Source: Anaerolineae bacterium (GTDB lineage: Bacteria; Chloroflexota; Anaerolineae; Aggregatilineales; Phototrophicaceae). From it: a stretch of DNA of 64,000 bases. The position numbers and the translations under genes are program-made. The stretch covers positions 121,510 to 185,509 of the forward strand of contig JAJEFB010000012.1 of the NCBI GenBank assembly GCA_022820665.1, given 5' to 3'. Under the pieces are notes generated by a model. It was not told the origin of the DNA and ran no database searches. It was given only the letters and a program-made list of their open reading frames with translations. Of this stretch, positions 1 to 10,313 are shown piece by piece. How positions within the stretch are numbered: position 1 is the first letter of the stretch; each line of letters starts with the position of its first letter.

Positions 1-980
1 CAGTCCAGCAGCAATACGCGAACGATGGGATGATTGCAGTTAAATGTATTGCCAGTGCCGCTGAAATTGTAGTAACCGCCGTCTGGTTTCAGCAGGTAGT
101 AGGTCTTGTTGTCGATGCCGCGATAAGAAATGGTGGGTCCGTTTTCATTGCCCTCGGCGCTGTGATTGAAAACGACGTCAAGCCAGACCTCAATGCCGTT
201 CTGATGGCAAGCCTTGACCAGCGTCTTTAACTCCTGAACCGGCTCGCCGGAAGCCGCGTAGGCTGCGTTAGGCGCGAAAAAGCCGATTGGGTTGTAGCCC
301 CAGTAGTTCGTCAGTCGCTCGCCCGTCTGTGGATTGACCCGCTCGTTAGCGAGCTCGTCAAACTCAAAGCTCGGCATCAACTCAATGCAGTTGACGCCAA
401 GTTCCTTGAGATAAGGGATCTTCTCTATTATCGCGGCATAAGTACCCGGCGCTTCTACCTGTGACGAAGGGTGGGCGGTAAAGCCGCGAACGTGCATTTC
501 GTAAACGACCAGATCTTCCATAGGGATGTTGAGTTGCCGGTCGCCTTCCCATTCGAAGTCCTCGACATGAGGACGGGCGCGGTAGGGGTAGGGGTTGTCC
601 CAATCGTATCCTCCCGCCCAGACATCCCGCCCGCCGATTCGTTTAGCATATGGGTCCAGCAAAATATTCCGGGCGTCAAAGCGATGTCCGTTCGTCGGAT
701 CGTAGGGACCATCAAAGCGGAAGCCATACTCGATCTGGCTGTGATCCAGGTCGAACACGATCATGGCAAAGACATCACCCGTTCGAAAAGCATCGAGAAA
801 AGGGATTTCCACAAGCGGCGCTTTGGCGCCTTTGTCAAAGAGGACGAGCGTACAAGCGCTCGCGTGATTGGAAAAAGCCGAAAAATTGACGCCATCCGCC
901 ATGACGGTCGCTCCGAAGGGACGCGGTCTTCCGGGACCGTACCTGAAACCATCGCGTTCGTATGTCGGGAAACTGTCCAT
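1..980 (-). CDS. glgX: Glycogen debranching enzyme / isoamylase-like GH13 protein (3' end outside window)
   Basis: Partial gene: reading the minus strand from an ATG at 978-980 gives 326 codons without a stop, running off the window at base 1. The N-terminus (roughly residues 12-110) looks like a CBM48 starch/glycogen-binding module (PYDPTNGHRF and NILLDPYAK blocks). The GH13 barrel follows: VVYEMHVRGFT near residue 160 and the conserved region I motif DVVFNHSAEGNE near residue 270, whose Asp and His line the active site in the family. Such enzymes hydrolyse alpha-1,6 branches of glycogen in the cytoplasm. The catalytic Asp/Glu/Asp regions II-IV lie beyond the edge. It is transcribed away from the nucleoside transporter at 1167. 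TreX/isoamylase is the alternative name; family assignment is firm, exact substrate is not. Confidence 0.88.
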   Translation of the reverse strand, partial: MDSFPTYERDGFRYGPGRPRPFGATVMADGVNFSAFSNHASACTLVLFDKGAKAPLVEIPFLDAFRTGDVFAMIVFDLDHSQIEYGFRFDGPYDPTNGHRFDARNILLDPYAKRIGGRDVWAGGYDWDNPYPYRARPHVEDFEWEGDRQLNIPMEDLVVYEMHVRGFTAHPSSQVEAPGTYAAIIEKIPYLKELGVNCIELMPSFEFDELANERVNPQTGERLTNYWGYNPIGFFAPNAAYAASGEPVQELKTLVKACHQNGIEVWLDVVFNHSAEGNENGPTISYRGIDNKTYYLLKPDGGYYNFSGTGNTFNCNHPIVRVLLLD

Positions 981-1076
981 AGGCGAATGTAGCCAACCTT
1001 CCATTAAGCATCACGCCAATTATAACGAAGGGCGCCTAATTCAATGCAAGCAATTGTAGAAATTAGCAAAACTTGG

Positions 1077-1096
1077 CATACTATGCTCGCTATACT
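1077..1096 (+). promoter_or_regulatory. Candidate -10 region(s) upstream of the nucleoside importer
   Basis: Two overlapping -10-like hexamers, CATACT (1077-1082, with TTGTAG 17 bases upstream at 1054-1059) and TATACT (1091-1096), precede the TTG start at 1167. This is the only promoter-like sequence I see before the five-gene cluster. Weak evidence. Confidence 0.3.
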
Positions 1097-1166
1097 TTGA
1101 ACAACGTCTTTTCCGATGCAATAGCGAGCGTCACAGGATACATTGAGTAAGTGAGACAGTGATACG

Positions 1167-2408
1167 TTGAATCAAACATCCGGATTCGCGAGAAGCGCCT
1201 GGTTCTCGCGCTTAAACCGACTTGTAGACTTTTCGCCAGTGATTGTCGCTTTGGTGCTGGCGCTGCTTGTGGCTTCGGTGTTGCTGCTGGCGCTTAATGC
1301 CAATCCGCTGGAAGCCTATGCCGCCATGTGGGAAGGCGCAGCCGGAAAAGAGAACGCTACTGCCGAGACGCTGGTCAAGGCGACGCCGATTCTCTTCGTC
1401 GGCATCGGCATCACCATCGCCTTTCGCGGCGGCATGATCAACATCGGCGGCGAAGGCCAAATGATCGCCGGCGCGCTGGCGGGCGTAACCATCGCGCTGA
1501 TCCTGGGAGAAATGCGCGTTCCGCCCGAGTTAGCCAAGGAAAAAGGCGCCTTCGACCTCATCATCGTTACTTGCTCACTGGTTGGCGGCTTCTTGGCGGG
1601 CGCGCTTTATGGCGGGTTGGCCGGTTTCCTCAAAGCCTATTTTGATGTCAACGAGATCCTGAGCACCATCATGCTCAACCAGATCGCCGTGCAAATGATG
1701 AATTTCCTTCTCAACGGCATCTTGCTGGATCCGGCCGAGGCGGGCATCAACAATATCCCCAAGACCGCGCGACTGGTGACTGCGGCGCAGTTGCCGCGCC
1801 TGTCCTTGCCGATTGGCGATCCGCATCTCTTCGCGCGAACGCGCTTGCATTGGGGCTTGATCATCGCCATCGTGCTGGCGGTGATCATATACATTTTCCT
1901 GTGGCGGACGTCGTTGGGATATCGGATTCGCGCCGTTGGAGAAAACCAGCGCGCTTCGAGCTACGCTGGCATCAACGTCAAGCGGCAGATGATGTTCTCC
2001 ATGTTCCTGGCGGGCGGTTTCGCTGGACTGGCGGGCGTCGTGCAGGTCCTGGGACTGCAATATCGCCTGCAAACCGACGGATCGCCGGCCGGTTTCACCG
2101 GCGCTGCCGGATTTAACGGCATCGTGGCGGCGCTCTTCGGCGGGCTCAATCCCATTGGAGCGATACCAGCGGCAGCCTTCTTCGGCGGTCTGTTGGTGGG
2201 CGCGCAGAAAATGCAGCGCGAACTTGGCGTGCCCGCTTCCTTGATCACCGCGGTGAACGGCTTGATCGTGGTCTTTGTCGTCAGCAGCGAAATCTTCATC
2301 TTGCAGCGCAGCAAGCGGCGAGTGAGCCTGCAGGAAACACCGGACAATCTTGGTTCCAGCGGGGGCAAGCCCGCTGATCGCGCGTCGCCGGACGAGGGAA
2401 GCGGCTGA
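1167..2408 (+). CDS. Nucleoside/BMP-type ABC transporter permease (first subunit)
   Basis: Integral membrane subunit of a BMP-family (nucleoside) ABC importer, the YufP/NupB type. One N-terminal membrane segment (about residues 24-45) is followed by a short periplasmic stretch (LEAYAAMWEGA) and the family core RGGMINIGGEGQMIAGALAG near residue 85-105; several further hydrophobic segments follow. The EAA-like coupling region GYRIRAVGENQRASSYAGI is near residue 250. The start is a TTG at 1167 with no clear Shine-Dalgarno sequence; no better in-frame start precedes the first membrane segment. The stop overlaps the ATG of the next permease (TGATG at 2406-2410), so the two are translationally coupled. 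Length (413) is slightly long because of a polar C-terminal tail. Confidence 0.88.
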   Translation: MNQTSGFARSAWFSRLNRLVDFSPVIVALVLALLVASVLLLALNANPLEAYAAMWEGAAGKENATAETLVKATPILFVGIGITIAFRGGMINIGGEGQMIAGALAGVTIALILGEMRVPPELAKEKGAFDLIIVTCSLVGGFLAGALYGGLAGFLKAYFDVNEILSTIMLNQIAVQMMNFLLNGILLDPAEAGINNIPKTARLVTAAQLPRLSLPIGDPHLFARTRLHWGLIIAIVLAVIIYIFLWRTSLGYRIRAVGENQRASSYAGINVKRQMMFSMFLAGGFAGLAGVVQVLGLQYRLQTDGSPAGFTGAAGFNGIVAALFGGLNPIGAIPAAAFFGGLLVGAQKMQRELGVPASLITAVNGLIVVFVVSSEIFILQRSKRRVSLQETPDNLGSSGGKPADRASPDEGSG

Positions 2409-3358
2409 TGGAACTCGACGCCATTTTCACCGCCAGCGTATTCGCCTCAGCCATTCGGCTGGCTACTCCTTATATCTTCGCGGCGCTGGGCGAGACCTTC
2501 GCGCAACGCAGCGGCGTATTAAACCTCGGCGTCGACGGCATGATGCTGATGGGCGCCTTCACCGGCTTTTATGCCGTGTTCATCACGCAACAGGAAGGAA
2601 CCTTGAGCGAGCCGCTCAGTTTGCTCTTCGGCGTATTGATCGCCTTGCTCGTCGGCGGCTTGATGGGCTTGGCTATGGCTTTCGTCAGCGTGACGCTAAA
2701 GGCGAAGCAAGGCATCAGCGGCATCGGCGTTTATCTCTTTGGACTGGGCTTGAGCGAGCTATTGTTCCAGCAATGGGTGGGCACGCCGAAATCGGTCAGC
2801 GGCTTTCCGCGCATCACCTTCCCGATCTTGACTGATATACCTGTGCTGGGCGAGATCTTCTTCCACCACAATCTGCTGGTTTATGTCGCGTTCGCGCTGG
2901 TGCCGATTTCAGCCTTCGTGCTCAACCGGACGACCTTCGGCTTGATGATCCGCGCCGTGGGGCAGAACCCCGAAGCCGCCGATGCCATGGGCGTCAGCGT
3001 GGCAAAAGTGCGTTATGCGACGACGACCATCGGCGGCATGTTGGCGGGCTTGGCCGGAGCCTCGCTGTCAATCGCGCTGATCAACCTGTTTCAGCAAAAC
3101 TTGACGGCTGGGCAAGGCTTTATCGCGGTTGCCCTGGTCTATTTCGGCGGCTGGCGCCCTTGGGCGGTGGCGGCGGGCGCCATGCTCTTCAGTTTCGTCA
3201 ATGCCTTGCAGTTGCAGATCAAGGTGATTGGTCTGGATATTCCGTCGGAGTTCGCGGTCATGGCGCCTTATGTCATCACCATCATCGCGCTGGTTTTCGC
3301 CTCCAAGCGGCAAGAACAGCCTACCGCTTTGACCAAGCCCTACGAACGCGGAGAATAG
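2408..3358 (+). CDS. Nucleoside/BMP-type ABC transporter permease (second subunit)
   Basis: Second membrane subunit of the same importer (YufQ/NupC type), 316 residues with about eight to ten hydrophobic segments. Family landmarks are LGETFAQRSGVLNLGVDGMM in the N-terminal third and the cytoplasmic coupling segment GLMIRAVGQNPEAADAMGV near residue 180. It starts inside the stop of the upstream permease and is followed 61 bases later by the binding-protein genes. It should pair with the product of 1167-2408 in the inner membrane. Confidence 0.88.
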   Translation: MELDAIFTASVFASAIRLATPYIFAALGETFAQRSGVLNLGVDGMMLMGAFTGFYAVFITQQEGTLSEPLSLLFGVLIALLVGGLMGLAMAFVSVTLKAKQGISGIGVYLFGLGLSELLFQQWVGTPKSVSGFPRITFPILTDIPVLGEIFFHHNLLVYVAFALVPISAFVLNRTTFGLMIRAVGQNPEAADAMGVSVAKVRYATTTIGGMLAGLAGASLSIALINLFQQNLTAGQGFIAVALVYFGGWRPWAVAAGAMLFSFVNALQLQIKVIGLDIPSEFAVMAPYVITIIALVFASKRQEQPTALTKPYERGE

Positions 3359-3419
3359 GCGCTCCCAGGTCTAACGGGACCTGCGCGTTTTTGAATACTA
3401 GATTGATAGAGGGAACATC

Positions 3420-4457
3420 ATGAAACAGAGACACCTGATAATCCTTGTTTTCCTCCTGAGTTGGGCGGGGATGCCGTCCCTGGCGCAGGATGACGTTTTT
3501 CGCGTGGCGGCGCTGATGCCAAGCGCGATCAACGATCTCGCCTTCAGCCAGAGCATGTACGACGGCTTGGTGGCTGTCCAGGACGAATTGGGGGAGGACG
3601 CCTTTCAGTTTGACGTGCAAGACAGCACCTACATCGTTGACGACGCCGCGGTTGCCTTGCGTGATTGGGCGGCTTCCGGCGAATATCAACTGGTGATCGC
3701 GCATGGTTCGCAGTACGGTCCGATCGTCGAGGAATTGGCGACGGAGTTCCTCGACGTCTCTTTCGCCTGGGGGACCCGACAAGATACCTTCGGCCTGGAC
3801 AACGTCTACAGCTACGCCGCCGCCTCCGATGAAGGGGGCTATTTCAACGGCGTGCTGGCCGCGCACCTTACCGAATCGCGCGTGATCGGCTTGGTCGGAC
3901 CCATCGAAGTCGGCGACGGCAAACTCTATGCCGACGGCTTCGCCAACGGCGTGGCTTCTGTCGACCCGGACATCGACGTCAATATCGTTTTCATCGGCTC
4001 CTTCAGCGATGTGCCGCTGGCGACTGAAGCCGCGGAGACGCATATCGCGAACGGCGCGGATATCTTGACCGGCACCGCGCAAATGGTCGTCGGTCCCATC
4101 GCCTCCGCCCTGGAAAACGATGTGCTCTGGTTCGGTTCCGATTCCAGCCAGGACGAGCTATCCGGGGATATCGGCGTCGCCTTCCAGATTTACAAATGGG
4201 ATGTGCTCTTGCTGGACATGATCAGTAAGATCGACGAAGGCATTCTGGGCGGCGAGTATTATGTGCTGACGCTGGAGAACGAAGGTCTGGTGATGGAATT
4301 CGACAAAGACTTCGAGATCAGCGACGAATTGATGGCGGTGGCGGAAGAAACCATCGCCGGTATCGTATCCGGCGACATCATGCCGATTCCCGCGATGGAC
4401 GATGACATGGCGGCGGAGAGCGAGGATGAAGACGACGGGGAGGATAGCGAGGACTGA
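3420..4457 (+). CDS. BMP-family substrate-binding protein, copy 1
   Basis: Extracytoplasmic nucleoside-binding component of the importer. The first 22 residues form a Sec-type signal peptide ending SLAQ with no lipobox cysteine, so it is probably anchored otherwise or free. The Bmp/Med fold is recognisable: LAFSQSMYDGL near residue 40, VIAHGSQYG near 95, ASDEGGYFNGVLAA near 140 and the hinge-side motif VGPIEVGDGKLYADGF near 160. The last 25 residues are an acidic, Asp/Glu-rich tail that the second copy lacks. RBS-like GAGGG lies just upstream of the ATG. It is a clear paralogue of the next gene, in tandem. Confidence 0.9.
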   Translation: MKQRHLIILVFLLSWAGMPSLAQDDVFRVAALMPSAINDLAFSQSMYDGLVAVQDELGEDAFQFDVQDSTYIVDDAAVALRDWAASGEYQLVIAHGSQYGPIVEELATEFLDVSFAWGTRQDTFGLDNVYSYAAASDEGGYFNGVLAAHLTESRVIGLVGPIEVGDGKLYADGFANGVASVDPDIDVNIVFIGSFSDVPLATEAAETHIANGADILTGTAQMVVGPIASALENDVLWFGSDSSQDELSGDIGVAFQIYKWDVLLLDMISKIDEGILGGEYYVLTLENEGLVMEFDKDFEISDELMAVAEETIAGIVSGDIMPIPAMDDDMAAESEDEDDGEDSED

Positions 4458-4552
4458 TATTTACAAACAGTCGCCAATCGCTATAACATAGTTTATTCAT
4501 GGGCGATTCCGCCCGGATTAAAGTCAACTGTCCAATTAAGGAGAAAGTAACG

Positions 4553-5440
4553 ATGAGAAAAGCATTACTTCTTACCCTGATTCTCGCCCTGTTCATCGGG
4601 GTGATGCCGAGCATGGCGCAAGATGTCTTTCGCGTGGCGGCGGTAGCGCCCAGCGCGACGAACGACCTCGCCTTCAGCCAGAGCATGTATGACGGGCTGA
4701 TGGCGATACAGGCGCAGATGGGTGAAGACGCCTTCCAATTCGACTTCCAGGATGGCACCTTCATCGTCGACGACGCGGCGGTGGCGCTGCGCGAATGGGC
4801 GGCGTCGGGCGATTACGATCTGGTGATCGCGCATGGCTCGCAATTCGGCTCGGTGGTTGAAGAGCTGGCGGCGGAATTCTCCGAGGTCTCCTTCGCCTGG
4901 GGCACGGACGAAGAAACTTTCGGGCTGGATAACGTCTTCGCTTATACCGCCGCCTCCGACGAGGGCGGTTTCGTCAACGGCGTGATGGCGGGCTTGATGA
5001 CCGAATCCAACGTCATCGGCGTTGTCGGTCCCATTGAAGTGGGCGACGCCAAGCTCTATGTCGACGGCTTTGTGGACGGCGTCGCCGCCTCCAACGCCGA
5101 TGCCACGGTCAACGTAGTCTATATCCAGTCCTTTAGCGATGTCCCGCTGGCCACCGAAGCCGCGGAGACCCACATCGCCAATGGCGCGGATATCCTGACC
5201 GGCACGGCGCAGATGGTGGTTGGCGCAATCGCAGTCGGTAGCGAGAACGGCGCGCGCTGGTTCGGTACCCAAGCCAGCCAAGCCGATCTGGCCGGTGATT
5301 CCGCCGTCGCCTTCCAGGTCTACAAGTGGGAGGTCATTTTGGCCGACATCATCGACAACATCCAGATGGGCATGCTCGGCGGCCAATCCTATGCGCTGAC
5401 ACTGGCAAACGGTGGTCTGGTCATGGAGTTTGCCGGCTAG
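4553..5440 (+). CDS. BMP-family substrate-binding protein, copy 2
   Basis: Tandem paralogue of the 3420 gene, sharing most blocks (LAFSQSMYDGL, IVDDAAVALREWAASG, THIANGADILTGTAQMVVG). The start is placed at 4553 rather than an upstream in-frame ATG at 4499, because AAGGAG (4538-4543) is nine bases before it and the signal peptide begins there (MRKALLLTL, cleavage after SMA). It ends soon after LVMEFAG, without the acidic tail of copy 1. Two binding proteins feeding one permease pair would widen ligand range; that is an inference. Confidence 0.9.
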   Translation: MRKALLLTLILALFIGVMPSMAQDVFRVAAVAPSATNDLAFSQSMYDGLMAIQAQMGEDAFQFDFQDGTFIVDDAAVALREWAASGDYDLVIAHGSQFGSVVEELAAEFSEVSFAWGTDEETFGLDNVFAYTAASDEGGFVNGVMAGLMTESNVIGVVGPIEVGDAKLYVDGFVDGVAASNADATVNVVYIQSFSDVPLATEAAETHIANGADILTGTAQMVVGAIAVGSENGARWFGTQASQADLAGDSAVAFQVYKWEVILADIIDNIQMGMLGGQSYALTLANGGLVMEFAG

Positions 5441-5472
5441 GTCTCTCTGCCTATTAACAAATGAAAGTTGCC

Positions 5473-5496
5473 GGGGCGGCCCGCCGGGTCGTCCCG
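5473..5496. repeat. Dispersed palindrome, family A (diverged copy)
   Basis: GGGGCGGCCCGCCGGGTCGTCCCG-like imperfect palindrome between the second binding protein and the ATPase. It resembles the better copies at 33441, 36198, 40533, 43289 and 61073. It falls inside the open frame upstream of the ATPase start, which argues for the downstream ATG at 5525. Confidence 0.5.
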
Positions 5497-5524
5497 CTTC
5501 ACCTATTCGCGCGAGCCAAAACCG

Positions 5525-7066
<1,542 letters not shown>

Positions 7067-7072
7067 TCCCCC

Positions 7073-8173
7073 TCAGCTCGACCGCTTCCAGCCCTCTTCA
7101 GAATCTTTTTCCCATCCGGACGGCGGGTCGAGCTTGCATGACGATGGAATGATCGCCTCCTCTGGCGCTTCCTCATATTCAATGTGAACATTACTGCCAG
7201 TCAGTTCGCGGACGAGGTCTCCGAGGACAATCGTCGCTTGCCGCTCCGCCTTTTCCAAGATGCCGTTTTCCAGCGCGTCTTGCACAAAGGCTTTCATCGA
7301 CAGATGTCGTCCGATGTCGCTCATTTCCTGCCAATTGTTGGCGAAGCAGAATGCCGTGCCTCCGCCGCGTTGTTCGTATTGTCGAAAATACTCAATGCGG
7401 CAACTACTTAGCGCTGGCGCTGGCACCCTCAGGGTGTAGTAGTTGCCAATGAAATGATATTGGATGTTGTCTTCGTCGATTGCGGACAGTTCAATGCCAG
7501 CCTCAATGACGCCTTTCGCGACGTGCTTTGCCGAATATGCGCAGGCTCTGGACTCTGGATTACGCACCGACACATCGGCATGAGCAAGATCCATTTGCGC
7601 GGTAATGAGTTTGCTTTCGGCCCTGATACTCGAACTAATGGCGCGCGGCGGAATGGGCGTGAAAGTAGGTGTTGCTGTCGGCGGCGGCGTATAGGTTGGC
7701 AAAGCAGTGTGTGTTGGAAGCGGTGTATGGCTGGGCAGCGCGGTATAGGTTGGATATGGGGTGAATGTCGCCGTACTTGATGGCGTTACTGTGCTGGTTG
7801 GCGTGTTCGTGGGCGTGTCAGTCGCTGTGGCGGTGTCGGTCGGCGTTGCTGTCGGCGGCGGCGTATAGGTAGGCAAAGAGGTGTGCGTTGGAAAGGGTGT
7901 GTGGCTGGGCAGCGCGGTGAAAGTCGGAAGCGGCGGGAGAGTTGTGTAGGTTGGCATTGGGGATGACGTTGCTGGTTGTGTCGGTGTTGCGGTTGGACTA
8001 TCCCATAAAGGGCGTCCGCCTTCTTGAAGAAATACCGCTCCTAAGATCGCGCCGAAAAACAACCCGAGCAATAGAATTCGAATGTCTTTCCAGTTTCGGA
8101 ATATAAATTCTCTGGCCGAATCAATTACTCTACCAGCAACATTCACAGCCTCACCCTGTTTCCTCTCGCCCAT
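7073..8173 (-). CDS. DUF4230-like membrane-anchored protein with Thr/Pro-rich stalk
   Basis: 366-residue protein: a short cytoplasmic N-terminus, one membrane segment (about residues 31-50, ILLLGLFFGAILGAVF), a stalk of about 110 residues made of TPT/LPTYT/PPPTATPT repeats, then a C-terminal globular domain. That domain carries the DUF4230 pattern as I know it: ITAQMDLAHADV, then GVIEAGIELSAIDEDNI, a strand ending YTLRVPAP, and a helical region ILEKAERQATIVLGDLVREL. Function of the family is unknown. It starts three bases after the stop of the upstream paralogue (8177), so both are probably cotranslated. The stalk should hold the domain outside the membrane. Confidence 0.7.
   Translation of the reverse strand: MGERKQGEAVNVAGRVIDSAREFIFRNWKDIRILLLGLFFGAILGAVFLQEGGRPLWDSPTATPTQPATSSPMPTYTTLPPLPTFTALPSHTPFPTHTSLPTYTPPPTATPTDTATATDTPTNTPTSTVTPSSTATFTPYPTYTALPSHTPLPTHTALPTYTPPPTATPTFTPIPPRAISSSIRAESKLITAQMDLAHADVSVRNPESRACAYSAKHVAKGVIEAGIELSAIDEDNIQYHFIGNYYTLRVPAPALSSCRIEYFRQYEQRGGGTAFCFANNWQEMSDIGRHLSMKAFVQDALENGILEKAERQATIVLGDLVRELTGSNVHIEYEEAPEEAIIPSSCKLDPPSGWEKDSEEGWKRSS
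7671..7917. repeat. Imperfect direct repeat in the stalk-coding region
   Basis: A segment of about 73 bases at 7671-7743 recurs at 7845-7917 (174-base offset) with a handful of substitutions. Both encode LPSHTPxPTHTxLPTYTPPP-type stalk units in the 7073 gene. This looks like internal duplication that lengthened the stalk. Confidence 0.75.
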
Positions 8174-8176
8174 CCG

Positions 8177-8884
8177 TTATTGCTTCTTCCAAGCGCCGTT
8201 TTCGTCCTTCATCCATCCGCTTGGCTCGAACGGCTGGCAGGACAGCGGCAATTCAATTTTTGATCCACGCGCCGCAAATTCAACCTGCGCCGACTTGCCC
8301 GTCAGCTCACGCACGAAGTTGCCAATACGCAACGCCGTTTCTTCTTCGGCGCGCTCGAGGATGCCCTCTTCAATCATGGCTTGGGCGAAATGTTCGAGTG
8401 CCTCTGCTTGCGCGAGTTGTCGCACCAGATCCCAATCCGCCCGAAGCAGGGTAAAAGAATACTGATTTTGGTCAATATGCTCAATGCGGCAGCTGGTAAT
8501 GACGGGCGCGGACAAGGTTAATACGTAAGCATCGTTTTCGTAGCGAATGCTGTCTTCGTCAATTGCATCAAAATCAATGCCTGCTTCTACCGCGCCGATT
8601 GCAATGTGATTGGCGCGGTAGCCGCCGATATTAAAGATGCCCCGTTTGATTTCGACCTCGACATCGGTCTTGTGGACCTCGGACGTGACCGTTACCAACT
8701 GGCCGATGCCATGAATGCCGTTGACAATTGTGAGCGGCGAGCGGACGTAGGCCGCGGTTTCCGGGAACAACAAATCACGTACGTTATGGACAGCGCCGAT
8801 GAAATAACCGCCGATAAAAATACCGACGACCAGCAGCAGGATAGAGATGATATTCCTGCTAATAAACTTGAATGCTGCAATCAT
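8177..8884 (-). CDS. DUF4230-like single-pass membrane protein
   Basis: Paralogue of the 7073 product without the stalk. The start is put at the ATG 8882-8884 because AAAGGA lies seven bases upstream; a longer frame to 9001 has no ribosome site. The product (235 residues) has an N-terminal membrane segment (IISILLLVVGIFIGGYF) followed by the DUF4230-type domain: LVTVTSEVHKTDVEVE, IGAVEAGIDFDAIDEDSI, YVLTLSAPVITSCRIE, and helix AMIEEGILERAEEETALRI. The shared CRIE motif and the FEPSGW-like C-terminus match the neighbour. Pair order (short form, then stalked form) suggests two subunits or variants of one surface-exposed function; unknown role. Confidence 0.72.
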   Translation of the reverse strand: MIAAFKFISRNIISILLLVVGIFIGGYFIGAVHNVRDLLFPETAAYVRSPLTIVNGIHGIGQLVTVTSEVHKTDVEVEIKRGIFNIGGYRANHIAIGAVEAGIDFDAIDEDSIRYENDAYVLTLSAPVITSCRIEHIDQNQYSFTLLRADWDLVRQLAQAEALEHFAQAMIEEGILERAEEETALRIGNFVRELTGKSAQVEFAARGSKIELPLSCQPFEPSGWMKDENGAWKKQ

Positions 8885-8989
8885 TAGGCTATCCTTTCTT
8901 ATCATGGATATGCTTAATCGAGACGAACCTTTCAACATCAGTCCAATTAATAATATAACGCAATTTACTGGCACAAGTTGCTTCAATTT

Positions 8990-9263
8990 TTTCGTTTCCA
9001 CCGCCTCTACCGCGCCATGAGCGCCTCCGTCGTGGAAGCCTTCTGCTTGCTACTCAAAGCCATCCTGCACATCCTCTGCGCCCCCTTCGTGCTGGAACTG
9101 ACCCGCCTCGGCATCAAAATGGAAGCCATCATCGCGCGGGACGGCCACCTGCGGGGCGCGAGCAAGTGGCTGGTCGAGATCGCCGCGCGCCCTACCGCGC
9201 CATGCGGCAGTGCATTCGTCATTTGCGGGGGGCAAATCGCTGCTGATCTATCCGCGCGGCAGC
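8990..9263 (+). pseudogene. Truncated, internally deleted copy of the acyltransferase gene at 18711
   Basis: Bases from about 9001 match 18750-18943 at high identity, then jump directly to the sequence of 19143-19218. About 200 bases are missing; the full gene carries a 12-base direct repeat (AGCGCGCGCCCT at 18941 and 19141) exactly 200 bases apart, which explains the deletion by slippage. A nine-base deletion near 9045 and a one-base loss near 9230 (relative to GCGGGCGGGC) break it further. Catalytic NHAGLGD and everything after LLIYPRG are lost. The one-base loss places its tail in frame with the downstream oppD gene. Confidence 0.85.
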
Positions 9264-9311
9264 CATGATGCCGTTCCTGCGCCCAGCCAATCAAGCGCTG
9301 TCGAGGCAGCC

Positions 9312-10313
9312 ATGTCGCTGCCACAGCCTTTGCTCCAGGTGCGCGGATTAACCGTGCGCTTTGACCTCGAATCCGGAACCATCGTGCCGGTTAATGATAT
9401 CAATGTGGATTTGGCGGAAGGCGAAATCGTAGGCCTTGTCGGCGAATCCGGCTCCGGCAAAAGCTTAACGGCTCTGGCCATAGCGCAACTCGTGCCACAT
9501 CCGGGCTTCTTGACCGCGCAACACCTCCGCTTGCGTGGCGAAGACATCACCACCATGCCGGCAGAAGCGCTTCGATACTTTCTCGGTTCGGAAATGGCGA
9601 TGATCTTCCAGGACCCGATGTCTTCGCTCAATCCTGCTCTAAAGATCGGCACACAGTTAACAGAAGCGACCCGCGTCCATCGGCGGGTCAGCGGCAAGGA
9701 ATTGCGCAAGATGGCGCTGGAGCGGATGGCGGATGTGCATATCTCGGCTGCGGAAACACGCCTAAGACAGTATCCTCACGAGTTTTCCGGCGGCATGCGC
9801 CAGCGCGCCATGATCGCCATGGGTTTGATGAATTCACCCAGCCTGATCATCGCGGACGAACCAACCACTGCCCTTGATGTCACCATCCAGGCGCAGATCA
9901 TCGATGTCTTGCGCGAAATCAATCGGGAGCAAGGTACAACCATCATGCTCATTTCGCATGATATCGGCGTCATTATTGAAATCTGTTCGCGCGTTCTGGT
10001 GATGTACGCCGGGCGCATCGTCGAAGATGTCAAGATCAGCGAATTGATGACGGCTGACAACCATCCCTACACAGAAGCGCTGATCGCGGCTGTGCCCGCC
10101 TTTGACAGCAATCGCGACGAACCGCTGCCATCAATTCCCGGTCGGCCACCCGATTTGGATAATCTTCCCCCGGGCTACGCCTTTGCACCGCGCTGTAAGT
10201 ACGTCTTCGAGCGCTGCCATCATGAGACGCCGCCCTTGCTGCGCATAGATGAAACCCATCGAATCGCTTGCTTCTTGCGAACCGAACCGCCGGAGGGTGC
10301 GACGCGTGAATAA
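9312..10313 (+). CDS. oppD: Oligopeptide/dipeptide ABC transporter ATPase, OppD type
   Basis: Single ABC domain with the OppD/DppD C-terminal extension. Walker A is GESGSGKSLTALAIAQL (near residue 45), the signature is FSGGMRQRAMIAMGL and Walker B is LIIADEPTTALD. The C-terminal oligopeptide/dipeptide cysteine region reads FAPRCKYVFERCHHETPPLL. The ATG at 9312 follows GAGG at short spacing; the open frame continues upstream to 9210 but only through the acyltransferase pseudogene, so that extension is rejected. No permease or peptide-binding protein gene is adjacent, so partners must be elsewhere. Confidence 0.88.
   Translation: MSLPQPLLQVRGLTVRFDLESGTIVPVNDINVDLAEGEIVGLVGESGSGKSLTALAIAQLVPHPGFLTAQHLRLRGEDITTMPAEALRYFLGSEMAMIFQDPMSSLNPALKIGTQLTEATRVHRRVSGKELRKMALERMADVHISAAETRLRQYPHEFSGGMRQRAMIAMGLMNSPSLIIADEPTTALDVTIQAQIIDVLREINREQGTTIMLISHDIGVIIEICSRVLVMYAGRIVEDVKISELMTADNHPYTEALIAAVPAFDSNRDEPLPSIPGRPPDLDNLPPGYAFAPRCKYVFERCHHETPPLLRIDETHRIACFLRTEPPEGATRE

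Noticed and set aside
7671..7917. Repeats that could suggest a CRISPR array
   Set aside because: Only two imperfect units of about 73 bases, in frame in a Thr/Pro-rich stalk; not short regular repeats with spacers.
9210..9311. N-terminal extension of OppD
   Set aside because: The codons come from the acyltransferase pseudogene; the ATG at 9312 starts the recognised domain and has a GAGG site.
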